Positions 11,472-23,192 of a stretch of DNA of 64,000 nucleotides are shown in pieces (position 1 is the stretch's first letter; each line of letters opens with the position of its first letter). The position numbers and the translations under genes are program-made. Source of the DNA: Apiospora phragmitis (Eukaryota; Ascomycota; Sordariomycetes; Amphisphaeriales; Apiosporaceae). The notes under the pieces were generated by a model. It was given only the letters and a program-made list of their open reading frames with translations. It ran no database searches and was not told where the DNA came from. The DNA lies in contig JAQQWL010000006.1 in NCBI GenBank assembly GCA_038363925.1, forward strand, positions 3,886,501 through 3,950,500. Reading direction: 5' to 3'.

Positions 11472-12122
11472 TTACCTGACGTTGGCAAACTTGGCCATGA
11501 AGGGATCCTCCTCCTCCTCCTCCTCCTTGGGACGATCCTTCATCATCCGCTCGGCCTTCTTCTGCTTCTTGGCCTTAAGCTTGGCCTTCTTGCCCTTGAG
11601 CTGCCGCTGCGCCGTCTCGATCTGCTCGAACGACTCGTCGAACGCGCTGCCGTCCAGCCGCTCCTCCGTCCAACCGGCGCCTTGCTCCTCGTCGGCCTCG
11701 CCGTAGCCGCGGCCGCCCGAAGAATAGGGCGCGAGACGCCTCTGGCTCATGGCCAAGTCCTCGGCCCGCCGCCGCTCCTTCTCGGCCTGGACCTCCTTGC
11801 GCCGCTCCTCCTTCTCGACGCGCTCCTTCGCGACTTCGAAGGCGCGCTTCTGCATCTGCCCCCGCTCCTCGCGCGCCTTCATCTTCTGTTCCGGGGTGCG
11901 CTGGTGAATCTGTACGAGGGGGTTGAAGCGCTTTTGCTTTCGCCGACGTGCACCACCATCCGCCAATTTTGTACCGGATTTATGTTTCTTCGGCAGGCTC
12001 CAAGTCTGCAGTTCCGTGAGGTACCGCAGGGCCAGCCTGTGAAGCTCATCGATCTCTTCCTGGTCGTCGTGGGAGCACTCCCCGGATACGGCTTCCTCAG
12101 CCTGACGTCGTTCATCTTGCAT
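11472..12122 (-). CDS. Charged coiled-coil protein of unknown function (may be the 3' part of the EngB gene)
   Basis: The open frame runs 11472-12425. The first internal Met that avoids overlap with the EngB frame (at 12122, MQDERRQ) gives 216 residues. The protein is very rich in Lys, Arg and Glu, with a long predicted coiled coil (repeated EERR/KERRRAEDL type heptads), a basic patch RRRKQKRFNPL and an acidic run before the end (EEEEEEDPFMAKFANVR). Upstream in the same frame and still open are RRLQSRGFHTTA, which looks like a mitochondrial presequence junction, and WTSLEQAAR, which echoes WTDLERAAR near the end of EngB. Either the real start lies upstream or this is the C-terminal half of the EngB gene separated by a one-base frame error near 12339-12356. 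I do not recognise the family; ribosome-biogenesis-like composition is only an impression. Confidence 0.5.
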   Translation of the reverse strand: MQDERRQAEEAVSGECSHDDQEEIDELHRLALRYLTELQTWSLPKKHKSGTKLADGGARRRKQKRFNPLVQIHQRTPEQKMKAREERGQMQKRAFEVAKERVEKEERRKEVQAEKERRRAEDLAMSQRRLAPYSSGGRGYGEADEEQGAGWTEERLDGSAFDESFEQIETAQRQLKGKKAKLKAKKQKKAERMMKDRPKEEEEEEDPFMAKFANVR

Positions 12123-12288
12123 TTCTCCCCGTTCTCGTGGTGATTGGTTGAGATCTGCGGTTGTGTGAAAACCTCGTGACTGTAAACGACGACTTGACGA
12201 AGGACTAGCCCGCCTAGAGGGTCTAGAGAGCGAGGAAGCAGTTGCTCGCCTACGAGACCTAGAGTCCGAGGTTGGAGGCGCGCGAACG

Positions 12289-13575
12289 CTAGCCCGGGCT
12301 TCGTTCTGCGTCCGCGCTGCTTGCTCCAATGATGTCCACCCCGAGTCCCCTTGGGGCTTTAGGATCTCGTGGTTTGGAGGGGGCACTTTGGGTGACTTGC
12401 GCCAGGTATTTCTCGCGAGCGGCACGTTCCAAATCTGTCCAGGTTACGCTGTCATCCAGATCGGATTTCGGTGTTGTTTCAGCCTCGGTAGCCCCAGAGG
12501 GTGGAGACCTTGTCGTAGGAGCCGACCTGATCTCCAGCTCATCGAACGACACAACCTTCCCACTCCAGCTCTTGGGATATTCGGGCTCTGGGCGCGCCTT
12601 CTCTTCTACTAGTCCGGCAAGGCGTGCAACTGCCAACCGCGCAATGTCGACACTAGCGATGCCTACCTCCTTCTTTGTCGCACCCACGGCTGTCACGAAG
12701 ACGTCCCTGTCCCACTGCCAGTCGCGTTCGGGATCTATTGCGGCCGTGTTGCGCATGAAGGTCCACAGGTTCTTGCAAGTATCCTTGAGCATCTCTCCGC
12801 GCTTCGCCTTGTCAGCCTTGGTCAGGACGATCATGGTCTTGAGCCCGGCCTCGCTCAGCATCTCGAGCGCCATCAGATCGCCCTGCTTGGGACCGACCTC
12901 GCCGTCGATCAGGACGATGGCGCCCTTGATCGACTGGCGTTTATTGAGGTAGAGCGTGATGTTGCGGCCCCACTCCTTCAGCGACTTGTGGCCGTACCCG
13001 GGCATGTCGACGATGAACAGGCTGTGCTTGGGCATGTCCTCGGTCCTCTTGACGTCGGTGTCGGCGGCTAGGAGCTTGCTCGGATGGGCCGGCGGCCCGA
13101 AACCGTAGGCGTTCATAGCCCTGGTCTTGCCGGCCTTCGCACTCGTATACGCCAGCTCGTTACCCCGCCGGTTCGCAAGGGCGTTGACGAAGGTCGACTT
13201 GCCGACATTGGAGCGGCCCAGGATGCAGATCTCGGGAACCTGCGTGTTCTTCTTCAGCGAGTAGAAGTCCGAGGTGCCGTGGTAGAAGGTGGCGGGGTTC
13301 CTCGTGAAGAGTGCGTTCAGGTCGCCGTGGAGGGTCTTGTCAGGGGTGGGGGACTCGAGAAGCTGTTCGACGGGGACTTCGGTCAAGGGCAGATTCGGCG
13401 TGGGCGGTATGACGAAGGCGCCGACTGCCAGAGGTCGGCGACTGGCATATGAGCGCCATACGATCTCGAAGCCTCTATTCGCAGGCCATGGTGCAGTCGG
13501 GTTGGGCGATGTGAGCAGCAAGGGCCGCAGAGCAGGTGGAATGGCCAAAAGTGCTCTCAGTTGGCGAGGCGCCAT
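12289..13575 (-). CDS. EngB/YihA-type GTP-binding protein, probably mitochondrial
   Basis: The 428-residue open frame starts with an Arg/Leu/Pro-rich, acid-free N-terminus typical of a mitochondrial presequence. The GTPase domain (about residues 110-340) has GRSNVGKSTF (G1), a switch-I Thr in the KAGKTRAMN segment, DMPGYG (G3) followed by the SLKEWG motif of the EngB family, and TKADK (G4). EngB proteins help assemble the large ribosomal subunit in bacteria; the fungal relatives are expected to act in mitochondria. The tail beyond residue 350 is disordered, ends with WTDLERAAREKYLAQ and then a short unremarkable stretch to the stop. That end may be an artefact if a homopolymer at 12339-12356 is miscounted (see the coiled-coil ORF downstream). 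It shares a 444-bp upstream region with fmc1. Confidence 0.85.
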   Translation of the reverse strand: MAPRQLRALLAIPPALRPLLLTSPNPTAPWPANRGFEIVWRSYASRRPLAVGAFVIPPTPNLPLTEVPVEQLLESPTPDKTLHGDLNALFTRNPATFYHGTSDFYSLKKNTQVPEICILGRSNVGKSTFVNALANRRGNELAYTSAKAGKTRAMNAYGFGPPAHPSKLLAADTDVKRTEDMPKHSLFIVDMPGYGHKSLKEWGRNITLYLNKRQSIKGAIVLIDGEVGPKQGDLMALEMLSEAGLKTMIVLTKADKAKRGEMLKDTCKNLWTFMRNTAAIDPERDWQWDRDVFVTAVGATKKEVGIASVDIARLAVARLAGLVEEKARPEPEYPKSWSGKVVSFDELEIRSAPTTRSPPSGATEAETTPKSDLDDSVTWTDLERAAREKYLAQVTQSAPSKPRDPKAPRGLGVDIIGASSADAERSPG

Positions 13576-14019
13576 GCTGGAATCGCATGCAATAATATTT
13601 TATAGGTCGGGATTAAAACAAATGAAACATTGTACTGGCATAATGGACAGACATTCAACATATACAAGCGTATTCAATGCCGGGCAGCATTGTTCTCAGC
13701 GCAGTAAGAGATATGGGAATTCGATTAGGCGGCATCACATCCGCAACGGTTCGATGCGATATTGCCTCCATGATCGCTGCAACTAAAAATTATTAGCGGG
13801 CTGTGGCTGACAGCTGGCCTACTTACTGGCCCGCCGGAGCTTCTATCTTATCGCTGCCATCTAATCGCCGACTGTGGCGCGCCACCTTGAAGCTCTAACT
13901 ACTGTCTCGCAAGCAAGGCTTCTCCAGACCAAGCCACCACCCATTCTTCCCGGCAACCAAAGACAGACAGACAGTCCGAAGTCAGTCAACAACAGATCGC
14001 AAACAATACAGTTCCAATC
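13576..14019. promoter_or_regulatory. Divergent promoter region, EngB and fmc1
   Basis: This 444-bp interval separates two divergent genes for probable mitochondrial proteins, so shared regulation is possible. A short CAGA tandem (about 13963-13976) lies close to the fmc1 start. No defined factor site was recognised. Confidence 0.4.
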
Positions 14020-14376
14020 ATGTCGTCGTCGCAAGCCACTCTCCGCTCGCTCTATCGCAACCTCCTGCGCGAGCTGCCCCCGCGCCCGGGCCAGCCTCGA
14101 TCCCTGCTGCACAACCGTCTCCGCGAGTCCTTCTCCAGCCAAGCCTCCTCGCTACAGCAGCAGCAGCAGCAGCAACACCCCAGCGTCGCTGCCGAGCAGG
14201 CCGACCAGTTCGTGCAGTACATCCAGGCGCAGCGCCAGTACGTCACGCTGATCGAGCGCTACAACCCGGGCATGGGCATGGACGAGGAGGAGCGCACACG
14301 GCTCACGGCGCGGAGGGTCGGCATGGACCTGCCGGTCGAATACTCGGCCGAGGACGCCGAGGGCGAGAAGAAATAA
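14020..14376 (+). CDS. fmc1: Mitochondrial F1-ATPase assembly factor FMC1 (LYR family)
   Basis: The 118-residue intronless frame matches fungal FMC1, which helps the chaperone Atp12 assemble the F1 sector in the mitochondrial matrix. The N-terminus has the LYR-type motif (LRSLYRNLLREL), then HNRLRESF, and the conserved C-terminal helix QYVTLIERYNPGMGMDEEERTRLTARRVGMDLP. Between them sits a run of seven Gln codons (about 14155-14175) that looks like a CAG microsatellite expansion and lies in a linker where length is probably tolerated. The ATG follows an A/C-rich leader. It is transcribed away from the EngB gene. The frame shows no damage. Confidence 0.85.
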   Translation: MSSSQATLRSLYRNLLRELPPRPGQPRSLLHNRLRESFSSQASSLQQQQQQQHPSVAAEQADQFVQYIQAQRQYVTLIERYNPGMGMDEEERTRLTARRVGMDLPVEYSAEDAEGEKK

Positions 14377-15362
14377 CGAGAAACAAGAACAAAACAACAA
14401 AATAAAAATAAAAAGAAGTCAGACCATACGATACATCCCGAAGCGAATCAGTGCTTGCGCATTGGTAAAATTCTCTAGTCGAAATTGTACCACCAACACA
14501 ACCACCGCCCACCATCGAACCCATGAGAGTGGCAAGTAGTGAGCTAGAATCGAAGCTTGTCCAATACACCGTGCTTCAACTGCAAGGGAAATTCTTAATG
14601 CGATGCACGCCACGTAAAGGATCGCATTCAAGGGCGTGCAATGGGCCATGACAGGGCATTAAGGAAACTGGTATAAGAAAGCATCATCAACATGGCGGGC
14701 CGAGTATCAGAACATCTGGGGAAAACCACTTCGCGAGCCTTTTCGACCGGTTATCATGGATAGAGCCAGCCGATGCTATGTACACTAGATATACTGTACA
14801 TGTATACGATGCCATCATTGCTAGTCATTCCGACTTGAAGGTCTGGAGCAGATACCTTGTCGCAAGATATTCTGTCTAGCACAGTCGTACCAGCATCAAA
14901 CAGAGGTAACTTACAATCGAGACTATTGGCAATAGCCCTGGCTGTATAAAGAGACAATCGGGACGTCACATCGGGAATTAGACATGATTCATCCATTCGA
15001 GGACATCATGGGTTACAAGTAGAACTATCTATGGAATTCCCTTTACAGCACTTCAGCCTTGACTTCTCGAGTCTGTATGTGAGTAAATATTAAGTATATT
15101 CAGGTTCTGGCCTTCAGGAAACCTCTATGTCTCCATATGATTCTATCTCTGGGAGCCCCTTTTGCCACGAGACCCCGGTAACTTTCCTCTATCTTGAATG
15201 ATTGACGGTCCATATCCTTCTCTGGTATATTCCCGACAATGAATTAATCTAAACTTTGAAAAAATAGCAAGATTCGCGCGCCTAACACTAGCCAATAATG
15301 CTCATAATAAACCATTAATCAGCATCATCCAATATGGTAGTGATGGTATGTATGTAGATAGC
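14377..15362. other. Convergent 3' flanks of fmc1 and the ABC transporter
   Basis: Nearly 1 kb between converging genes, with A-rich tracts right after the fmc1 stop (14378-14415) that fit a poly(A) region. Several short minus-strand frames have no resemblance to known families. No gene is called. Confidence 0.4.
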
Positions 15363-18300
15363 TTATGCCTCGCTCTTGGTCTCACCCCTCTTGGATCGTG
15401 TGAAAGGCTTCTTGACAAGCCCTACGAGCTTCCCCAGGCCGCCAAAGACATGGCCCAGCCCGAAGCTCCAGCCTCGGACGCGGACCGTGTAGATGAAGAA
15501 GTAGACGAGGAACCAGTTGGAGATGCAGAAGGCCAGGAAGATGCCAAAGTCGCGCCACTTCTGCCCAGCCTCGATGTTGAGCGTCGTCAGGTACTGGTTG
15601 CCGCTCGTGTAGGGACAGTACATGCACGCTTCCGTCGCGTCCGGGTTGAGGAGCTTGCCGGCGGCGGCGTCGGCGAACGCGCCCGCGTACGTCTGGCAGC
15701 TCTGCCCGGGGGGCGAGTTGAACCGAGCCGTTTCCATCGGGTCGCACTCGACAGGGCTACCGTCCAGCGTCGCAGCCAGCATGCCGCTAATCCAATACGT
15801 CGACGGGTTGACCCAGTACATCCAGTATCGCCACTAACAGGTTTCACGTTAGTTACTGATCGTCGGGAGAATAGAGCCTGGATGGACTTACGAAGACAGG
15901 AATTTGCGAGTACGGCCGCACAACACCGTTGAAGAGACCGAACATGACGAAGAAGAAGGGCAGGACCTGGGGTTTACGGTTAGTATGAGGCAATCATGTC
16001 TTCGAAAACGGAAACTACTCACGTTGGCAATAACCGTGAAGCTAGGCGCGAAGGCGCAGATCCACTGACCCCAGCTGTTCATAAACAAGAAGAAGAGGAT
16101 CGTCATCAGAAAGGAGTAGCCGGAGACGGAGCTCTGAGTGGGCAGACCAGTCGCCCAATACCAGATGACCCAGTAGAGGAAACCCGAGACGATGGCGGCG
16201 GGGATCTCGGCAACCACATTCGCGGTGCAGAAGGCGAACCAGCCGTAGATGCGCGAGGGGTACTCGCGAGCCTGCCAAAGGGCCATGTTGCCGAAGAACT
16301 TGGGAACGACGGCGTTGACGACCGTGGCCGGGATGGTAATGATGAGAAAGCACGTGAACATGCGGTTCTGCATGTCCTGGATCGAGTAGCCCAGTTGCCA
16401 GAAGGTAAAGCCGTTGAATATACCCATGATGACCGAGGTGAAGAACTTGCCGTATAAGTAAGAAGGATCGCGCCAGTACTGCCGGAACATGCGCTTGGTC
16501 AGCTCCGTCGTCTGTAACCAAACGGGAGCCGCAAATTCAAGCTCCTGCTCTTTCGAAGGCTTGTCGGGCTGCGAGGCACGGCTGCGGACCTTCTTCAGGC
16601 CGTCGATCTCCTCGACGACGGCTTCCGCCTGCTCGCTGTTTCGCCACTCCTCATTCCAGTCTATCTTGGTCCCGGCAGTTTTCTTGTGCGGCTTTGCGGC
16701 CGTCTCTAGTATGAACTCGGCAATGTTCTTTTGGGGTGGGCATGTCGCGCCTCGGTCAGCAAAATACTTGACAATGTCTTTGCCATTCTCGCCGATGGGT
16801 CCAAAGTAGAAGGTGTTACCACCAGGGTTGAGAGCAAGCACCATGTCGAATTGCTGAACGAGAACCGACGAGGGCTGATGGATAGTACAGACGATGGCTT
16901 GACCTGCCCTGCTGAGCTTCTTCAGAAACCTCACGATCGAAAACGCAGATTGCGAGTCGAGTCCAGATGTAGGCTCATCCAAGAAAAGGAGAAGCGACGG
17001 CTTGGCTGCTAGTTCCACGCCAATAGTCAGTCTCTTGCGCTGCTCAACTCCAAGACTGGAGATAATAGCATCCTGGAGGTCATTGAGCTCAAGTAAGTCG
17101 ATGATCTTGTCAACATAAGCGATCTTCTCTGATCGCGGCACGGATGCGTCTTGGCGGAGCAGAGCTGAGAATTCGACGGCTTCCCTGATGGTTTGGGTGC
17201 CGTCATGGAGGTCGCTTTGGAGACAGAAGCCAGTGTTCCGCTGGAAATCGGGCCCCAATGGGCGGCCATCCACGAACATTTCTCCCCTACAACACCCGTA
17301 GTCTGACGCTGTGCCAAGGTGTTCAGTAAGGTAGTCTTACCCGCACCGCTGGCTCCCATCAAGGCCACCATGACCCCAGGCTTGGCGTAGCCATTGACGT
17401 TATTCAACAGTTTGCGCTCGCCTCCCATGTAGGGCACCGTGTATTCCACATTACGCCACGTGAAGATCGAGTCGCTTTTGGCGAGTTGTTCCATATCTTC
17501 ATTCTCTTCGTTAACTGTTTGGGGAGAGTTACCACTCTCAGTCGAGGAATTTCCACTGGCAGCACCGTTCTCCGCCCTCTTTTCCTCGTCATCAGGAGCG
17601 CTGAGCCTCTGGGCTTGCTTCTTCGATCTGCGGCTTTTCTTGAATATTAAGGCGCCTCCGCCGCCGTCAGAGAAGTCAAACAGCTCCGTGGCTACGACTG
17701 TGACGAGGATGTAAAGAACAGTGAAGGCAATGATTACGCCGAAGTTTCGCCACAAGTGTGACCTCGTGTAGCCGAACGAAGCTTCGATATAGTCACTCCC
17801 TGACACTGGCCGTGCGTTCACGTTGGCTCCGGTCGTTGCACAACCTTGGTACTCTGGCTGAATGTTTGGGCCCTGGGGGACTAGCTGGCTTGGGGCACAT
17901 TCAATGGTTCTTCCTGAGAATTCGTTCGACATGACCGACTCGAAGCTGTAACCGATTGGGTTGATCCAATACATCCAACCAAACCAAATATAATCGCCCA
18001 AAAGTTGAGTCTTTGGAATGACGTATCCGGTGTAGATCACCAGCAGATTGAGCGCAATGCCGGAGAATCGTACGGCGGTATCTATCTCTGGACTCAAGCT
18101 AGCGAAAGCCCGGTACAGAGCCGTAATCATGAGGGTGTTGGTGAACACAAACAGCATGTAGATCCAAAACTTGCCAGCATCAACAGTCAGGTTGGTCATG
18201 AAATACATGATAAGGCCAAACATGCAAACTTGGACGGCGATGACAGGGATGTCTTGGATGACTCTGGCAATGGAAACAGCAGATGGCCGATAGAATGCAT

Positions 18301-20180
18301 ATTCTTGATGACGTGCAGCAACAGCTCTGCCAGATACGGCCTTCATCAATTCGGACAGTTGAAGCCACCCCAAGAATAGGATAGAAAAGAATATGGCGCC
18401 GCCACGAGTAAAGTTGCCTTCAGTGTTTTCCGGCTGATTGTAGAACAGCGACCCCACAATGAGACCGTTCGACACAATGATGAATATCTTGGTATACAAA
18501 CTGGTCCTGTCACCGAATAGCAACCAAAACTCGCGTTTGGTACAGGCGATGACTTGGCGAGGGAATGCGACTGTGTATGGCGACTTCTTGGAAACCATCT
18601 TGGATTTGCTTTCCTGCACGGCCCCCTCGAACTTCTTGGTATCATCATAGTTGGTTCGTTCGAGATGGCTCTCGTAGTCGGCGACATCAGCCAGCAGCCT
18701 CTTGTAGTGCGGGGAGTTACGGAAGGCGCTTTCCAATTCCTCGGGTGATTTGGGGGCTTTACCTTCAAATCCTGGTCGGAATCTCCTTTCGATTGGATCG
18801 GTAGCGGACGTCAAGAAGTCTGCGGTGGTCTGACGCTCTGGACATTCGTACCCCAAGTCGATGAAATACTGCTTGGCCTCCTTTGCGGGGCCTGAGAAGA
18901 TTTCGCGGCCCTGATCGATGACCAGTACCTTGTCCATCAACTCATAGATACCCTCACCGGCCTGGTACAGAGTGACCAGTGTTGTTCTGTTGCTGATATC
19001 CGTCATGATTCGCAGTGAGCGCGCATAATCGAGAGCGGTGGATGCGTCCAAGCCCCTGGTTGAGTTGTCCCACGTCATCACTGTCGACTTGGAGGCCAAG
19101 GTTTCCGCAATGGAAACACGTTTCCGCTCACCACCAGACACCCCTCTGGTATACTCGTCGCCGACGGCAGTGTATTTGGTGTGGCTGATGCCGAATATTC
19201 TCATCAGTGCATTGGCGATGATTGAGACCTCTTCGCGCGCGTCCTTCTTGGTTTTGTTCATCAAAGCGAAGGTAAGGGTCTGCCACACGCTGAGAGGGGC
19301 AAAGTGCAAGTCATCCTCGGGATTGTAGTTGACTTCGCCTCGGTACATCTTGTGCTGCTTTTCTGCCGAGATGCCTCCGTACGAAACGTCGCCTTCCACC
19401 GAAGCATACGATTTTCGATTGTTGCTGATGGCTTTGAGAAAGGTACTGCACCCGGCTCCAGGACGACCGAGAACAAGCATCATCTCTCCGTCTCTTACAC
19501 AGCCGGTAAAGTCATTGATCAGCGTTCGAGTTTTCGTCTTGTAGAATTTGAACGAAGGGATGAATCGTGTGATGACGTGGTACAGATCCGGGCCGAAAGT
19601 GCCAATGACGGCGTCAGGGACGGTGCGAACGAATGCCGTTGCGCTCCCAACTCCCTTCACGGTGAGATTCTTGTAGAGAACGCCAACCTTCTTCGCTGAG
19701 CCATCGTCTGTGCGTTTCTCGAAGTGACCCTCGCGCATGAAGTCGGTGAGCTCGAAGTCGGAATCAGCATCGGCATCGCCCTCACCGGCCCCGAGGTCAG
19801 CATCGTCTGTTGTGTGGCTTGCTGTTGCTGATTGCCTCGTCTGGGTCCTGAGACAAAGCTTTGTCACCCAGGCTCCGTGTTTTTACTGCCTTGCTGGCTT
19901 GAGTCTCCTGAGTCCTAGTCCTTTTCAGTTGGCCGAGGTTGTTTTTGAGGGCCTCGAACTCCTGTTTTGCGTCGTGCTCGTTGATACCTCCCACGTCCCG
20001 CTCCCCCCAAGTACAATCGGCCGTGGAGTTTTCATCTTCGGCCCCATTCTCGATATCTGAAGCACCAACCGGCGGAGTACCGGGCGCTACATCGGCGCGA
20101 TGCCATTGCTGGGGTTGCATGCCCGACTCAGTGCGGCGCAACGCACCCTGGTCCATAGGCTGGCCCCACATGTTGGACAA
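15363..20180 (-). CDS. PDR/CDR-type ABC-G full transporter, one frame break
   Basis: Exons read from the minus strand are 19868-20180, 16023-19806, 15892-15966 and 15363-15833; introns are about 55-61 nt. The corrected product is about 1,547 residues, normal for pleiotropic-drug-resistance transporters of the plasma membrane, which export azoles, xenobiotics or secondary metabolites. NBD1 has the PDR-type Walker A with Cys (GRPGAGCST), signature VSGGERKRVSIAE and degenerate Walker B MTWDN. Six membrane helices follow. NBD2 has canonical GASGAGKTT, LGVEQRKRLTIGVEL and LLFLDEPTSGLD, then the second membrane half with the extracellular Cys-rich loop near the C-terminus. One base is missing in the GGGG run at 17284-17287, just after NBD2 Walker A, where the frame switches; adding one base restores the family sequence on both sides. 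The first intron (19807-19867) is inferred only from the frame change between exons. The substrate cannot be told from the sequence. Confidence 0.87.
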
Positions 20181-23100
20181 ACAAGATAGAATGCGGCCAA
20201 GCTGCAGGTGAGAATGAGAAGGTAGACAGTGGGTGTATTAGTTTAGGTAGGGTGTATAAGGCAGGCGACCAAGTGCGACAAGACTTGGACCTGGGACATG
20301 GTAGGTGGTGGCCATGCTGGGGAGACAGCCCTTCTTATCCAAACAGCGGAAGAAGGCATTACTAAAAGATGATGTTAGCCCGAGCAGGCAGTGACGCCAA
20401 ATAGAATAGTGACCGTCCAGAAGACTAGTCCCGGACTTTAGAAATAAGCAATGGTGTTTTTGGATTTCTAATCGAAGCCCATCACGCCTTCAAATCTGCA
20501 GTAGTCGTAGACAGTAGACTCAGGGCCATGAGCCGATTGGGCAAGTGTGCTGCAGATCTGTGTGGAGTTCTGTTGGAAGTTTGGGTTCTTGAGTGGCCCA
20601 CCCATCGTCATCGACTGCAGTGCTGGGGCACCTAAAGGCACCTAAAAATGGCCCTTATGGCACTATCTCTCATCCGCTATCTCCGTTAGCCGTGAGCCAC
20701 ACAGTCGGTCGATCGGACGGTCGGATTGAGTAAAGCGAGTAGATTCATATCATAGCCGACAAGTCCACAGAAGGATAAAAAGCCGCACCGCGATGGGTTT
20801 TGTTGAGATGAGGTGACATATCTTCTACAGGAAGGATCCATTCGTGGGAACAACAGTCGGTAAAGTCAATCTCGACTCGGGGCAGATTGCATGTGCCTGC
20901 CGGCTGGAATCATTCTTGGCATCCCATCCGTCCCATCCATCCCAACCAACCCGCCATTGCGGTACCTTCGGGCGCGCATACGTCGATCTGTATAGTACAT
21001 ACCTAGGTAATGTAAGTACACACTGACGTACGTTCTCTTGGGTCCTATCCATTGAGGAAAATTCAAATTTATTGACACCTGACTTATATGTACTTGTGCA
21101 GCCTCCTCCATTTCCTGCCTTGTATTTGAGTAGGTATTTTTACGACGGAGCGAGACATTTGAGTGTGTACAACTTCCAAGATTACTGGTGCCATCTCGCG
21201 ATTTATCTGTAGCCAGTTAGATATCGCGAGAAGCAAGGAAAAGGAATGCAGAGTAATAGGATAAGAAAGACATAACATTAGTTAAACGGCCCAAACCAAT
21301 GGGCAGCCGGGTACTGACTCACGCCGGGCGGTTGCTACGCTGGCATTGCTGTGAGCTTATGCATCTTACATACATGTGCATACACCGCTGAGGCATCTGC
21401 CGGTTCAACGGTATGCATCAGCACAGACGACAAGCCGCGCAAACCTTTTCCTCGCCATCTCAGACATGCAGCAAAGCAAAGTGCCGTAGGAGCGGCTCTT
21501 CCGGATACTGAGCCCCAGCTGCGTGGGCAGGAGTATTATGTCTTAAAAAGTAAGCAAGTGGTAAGCGCAGAAGCAACACGGGTAAGAGTCAGGAGGGCGG
21601 CTTTTCTGGGATTTTCATGATTCGAGCAATTCCAGATTTGGTGCTTTGCATGTACAGAGCTACATAGTGGGATCCAGGAGTCCGCTAGGTAATATGTGCA
21701 GATAGATTATTTCAACGCCAACCGTCCCATCCAGTCGACCCAACTACAAGCTCATGAATCCCCCCTGTGTATCAACATAAACCAATCCCATATATTAACA
21801 TAATGAATACCTACTCCAATCATACATATAGAATCCATATCCCACCGGTCTCCTTCTCTCACAATTGTTTTCGCCAAACGTTGGGCACAGATGTGTAAAG
21901 AGCAAAGGGAGGAGGGTAAGGAAGATGTAGGCAAAAAAAGAAAACAAAGGACAAAGAAGATGGCCAACATTGCCACAAACATACCAGAAGCGAGAAGAAG
22001 AAGAAAAAAAGAATAAATCCAACGGCAATATATTTCGATGCACGCCGACATGCGTATCTACCCGAATACTCTACGCGAGCCCCCGTTGAGTGCTATAGAA
22101 CGGTTGTACTCAGCACACGTAGCAACGAGCCATTGGCCCTCAGGTTAGGAATACGGAAGCAAACCCTCATCGTCGGATGTATTGCAGATAAAGCAAGCGA
22201 AAGAAAAAAGGGTAGATGCGAATGAGTCTGGGCGGACACAATACGGACAAGATCAACTGGGTATCCCGAGATATAGGCGCCAAGATTCATCCCCATCAAG
22301 CACTCGCCATCTACGCTGACAACAACCTAAATGGCGGATTATGTCATTTTCAACCCCAGGTGTACATTTGTGGTAACTACTTCAGGCACTCCCGAAGCAC
22401 CCGAAGTGGTTACACGGCATCCGACCCGTTGTTGCGAGAATAGGAGAAAAGGGGTAAGGTACACAAATACCAAACATGATCTCATCCCTGGGAGTCATTA
22501 TCGAAAAAGAGTTGGTTGGCGACACCAAATACTCATACTACTATATGCTTATACACGTAGCCAGGCTTCTAGGATTCGTACGTAGTTTGGGTTACCTTGC
22601 CCTGGTAACCGTTCAAATCCTGATATCAGTCTATATAATTCAAGCAGGACTGGTTGGTACCTGAACTTTTCAAGCTTCTAGAAGATACTAAATATAATGG
22701 TTATGTTACTACATATCTGAGTCGGCCTTGAGATGATTATATTGCTGATTTCTATGCTCGTTGGTACCACAGGAAACAACATTTTGCTATATATAATCAA
22801 ACCACGATACATGATCATTCCAGACTCGACTTCTATCTACTGGCGAACTCATCGACCAAATTTGGCCAAGAAACCAGCATTGACTCAGTTTCATCCCCAA
22901 GAGCATTTTGTTGTCTATGGCCTTGAATCAAGTATGGGGTACGCAGGAATTTGACTCCCTGGAAACCTGGGGAGCCATAAACTTAGGCAGATACATCAAA
23001 AGGATGGCAACGGAGATTGAATATAACCAAAGCAGCTCGTTGATAAAAGCTCCCGTCCTTCCCTGATTAACTGACTGCTGCTTTAAATTCCCTGCTCAAC

Positions 23101-23192
23101 CATCTACCTACGGATTCACTCTTCCTCGAATCCATCATACCACGCACATTCAGAAACAATACTGCATCATTTAGCACACATAACCTTTCAAA
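20181..23192. other. Gene-free 3-kb interval
   Basis: It lies upstream of both the ABC transporter (minus) and the thioesterase-like gene (plus), so it should contain both promoters. Frames of up to about 99 codons occur on both strands but none has a recognisable motif or exon-intron continuity. No tRNA, CRISPR or long repeat was seen. A short unannotated ncRNA or a taxon-restricted small gene cannot be excluded. Confidence 0.4.
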
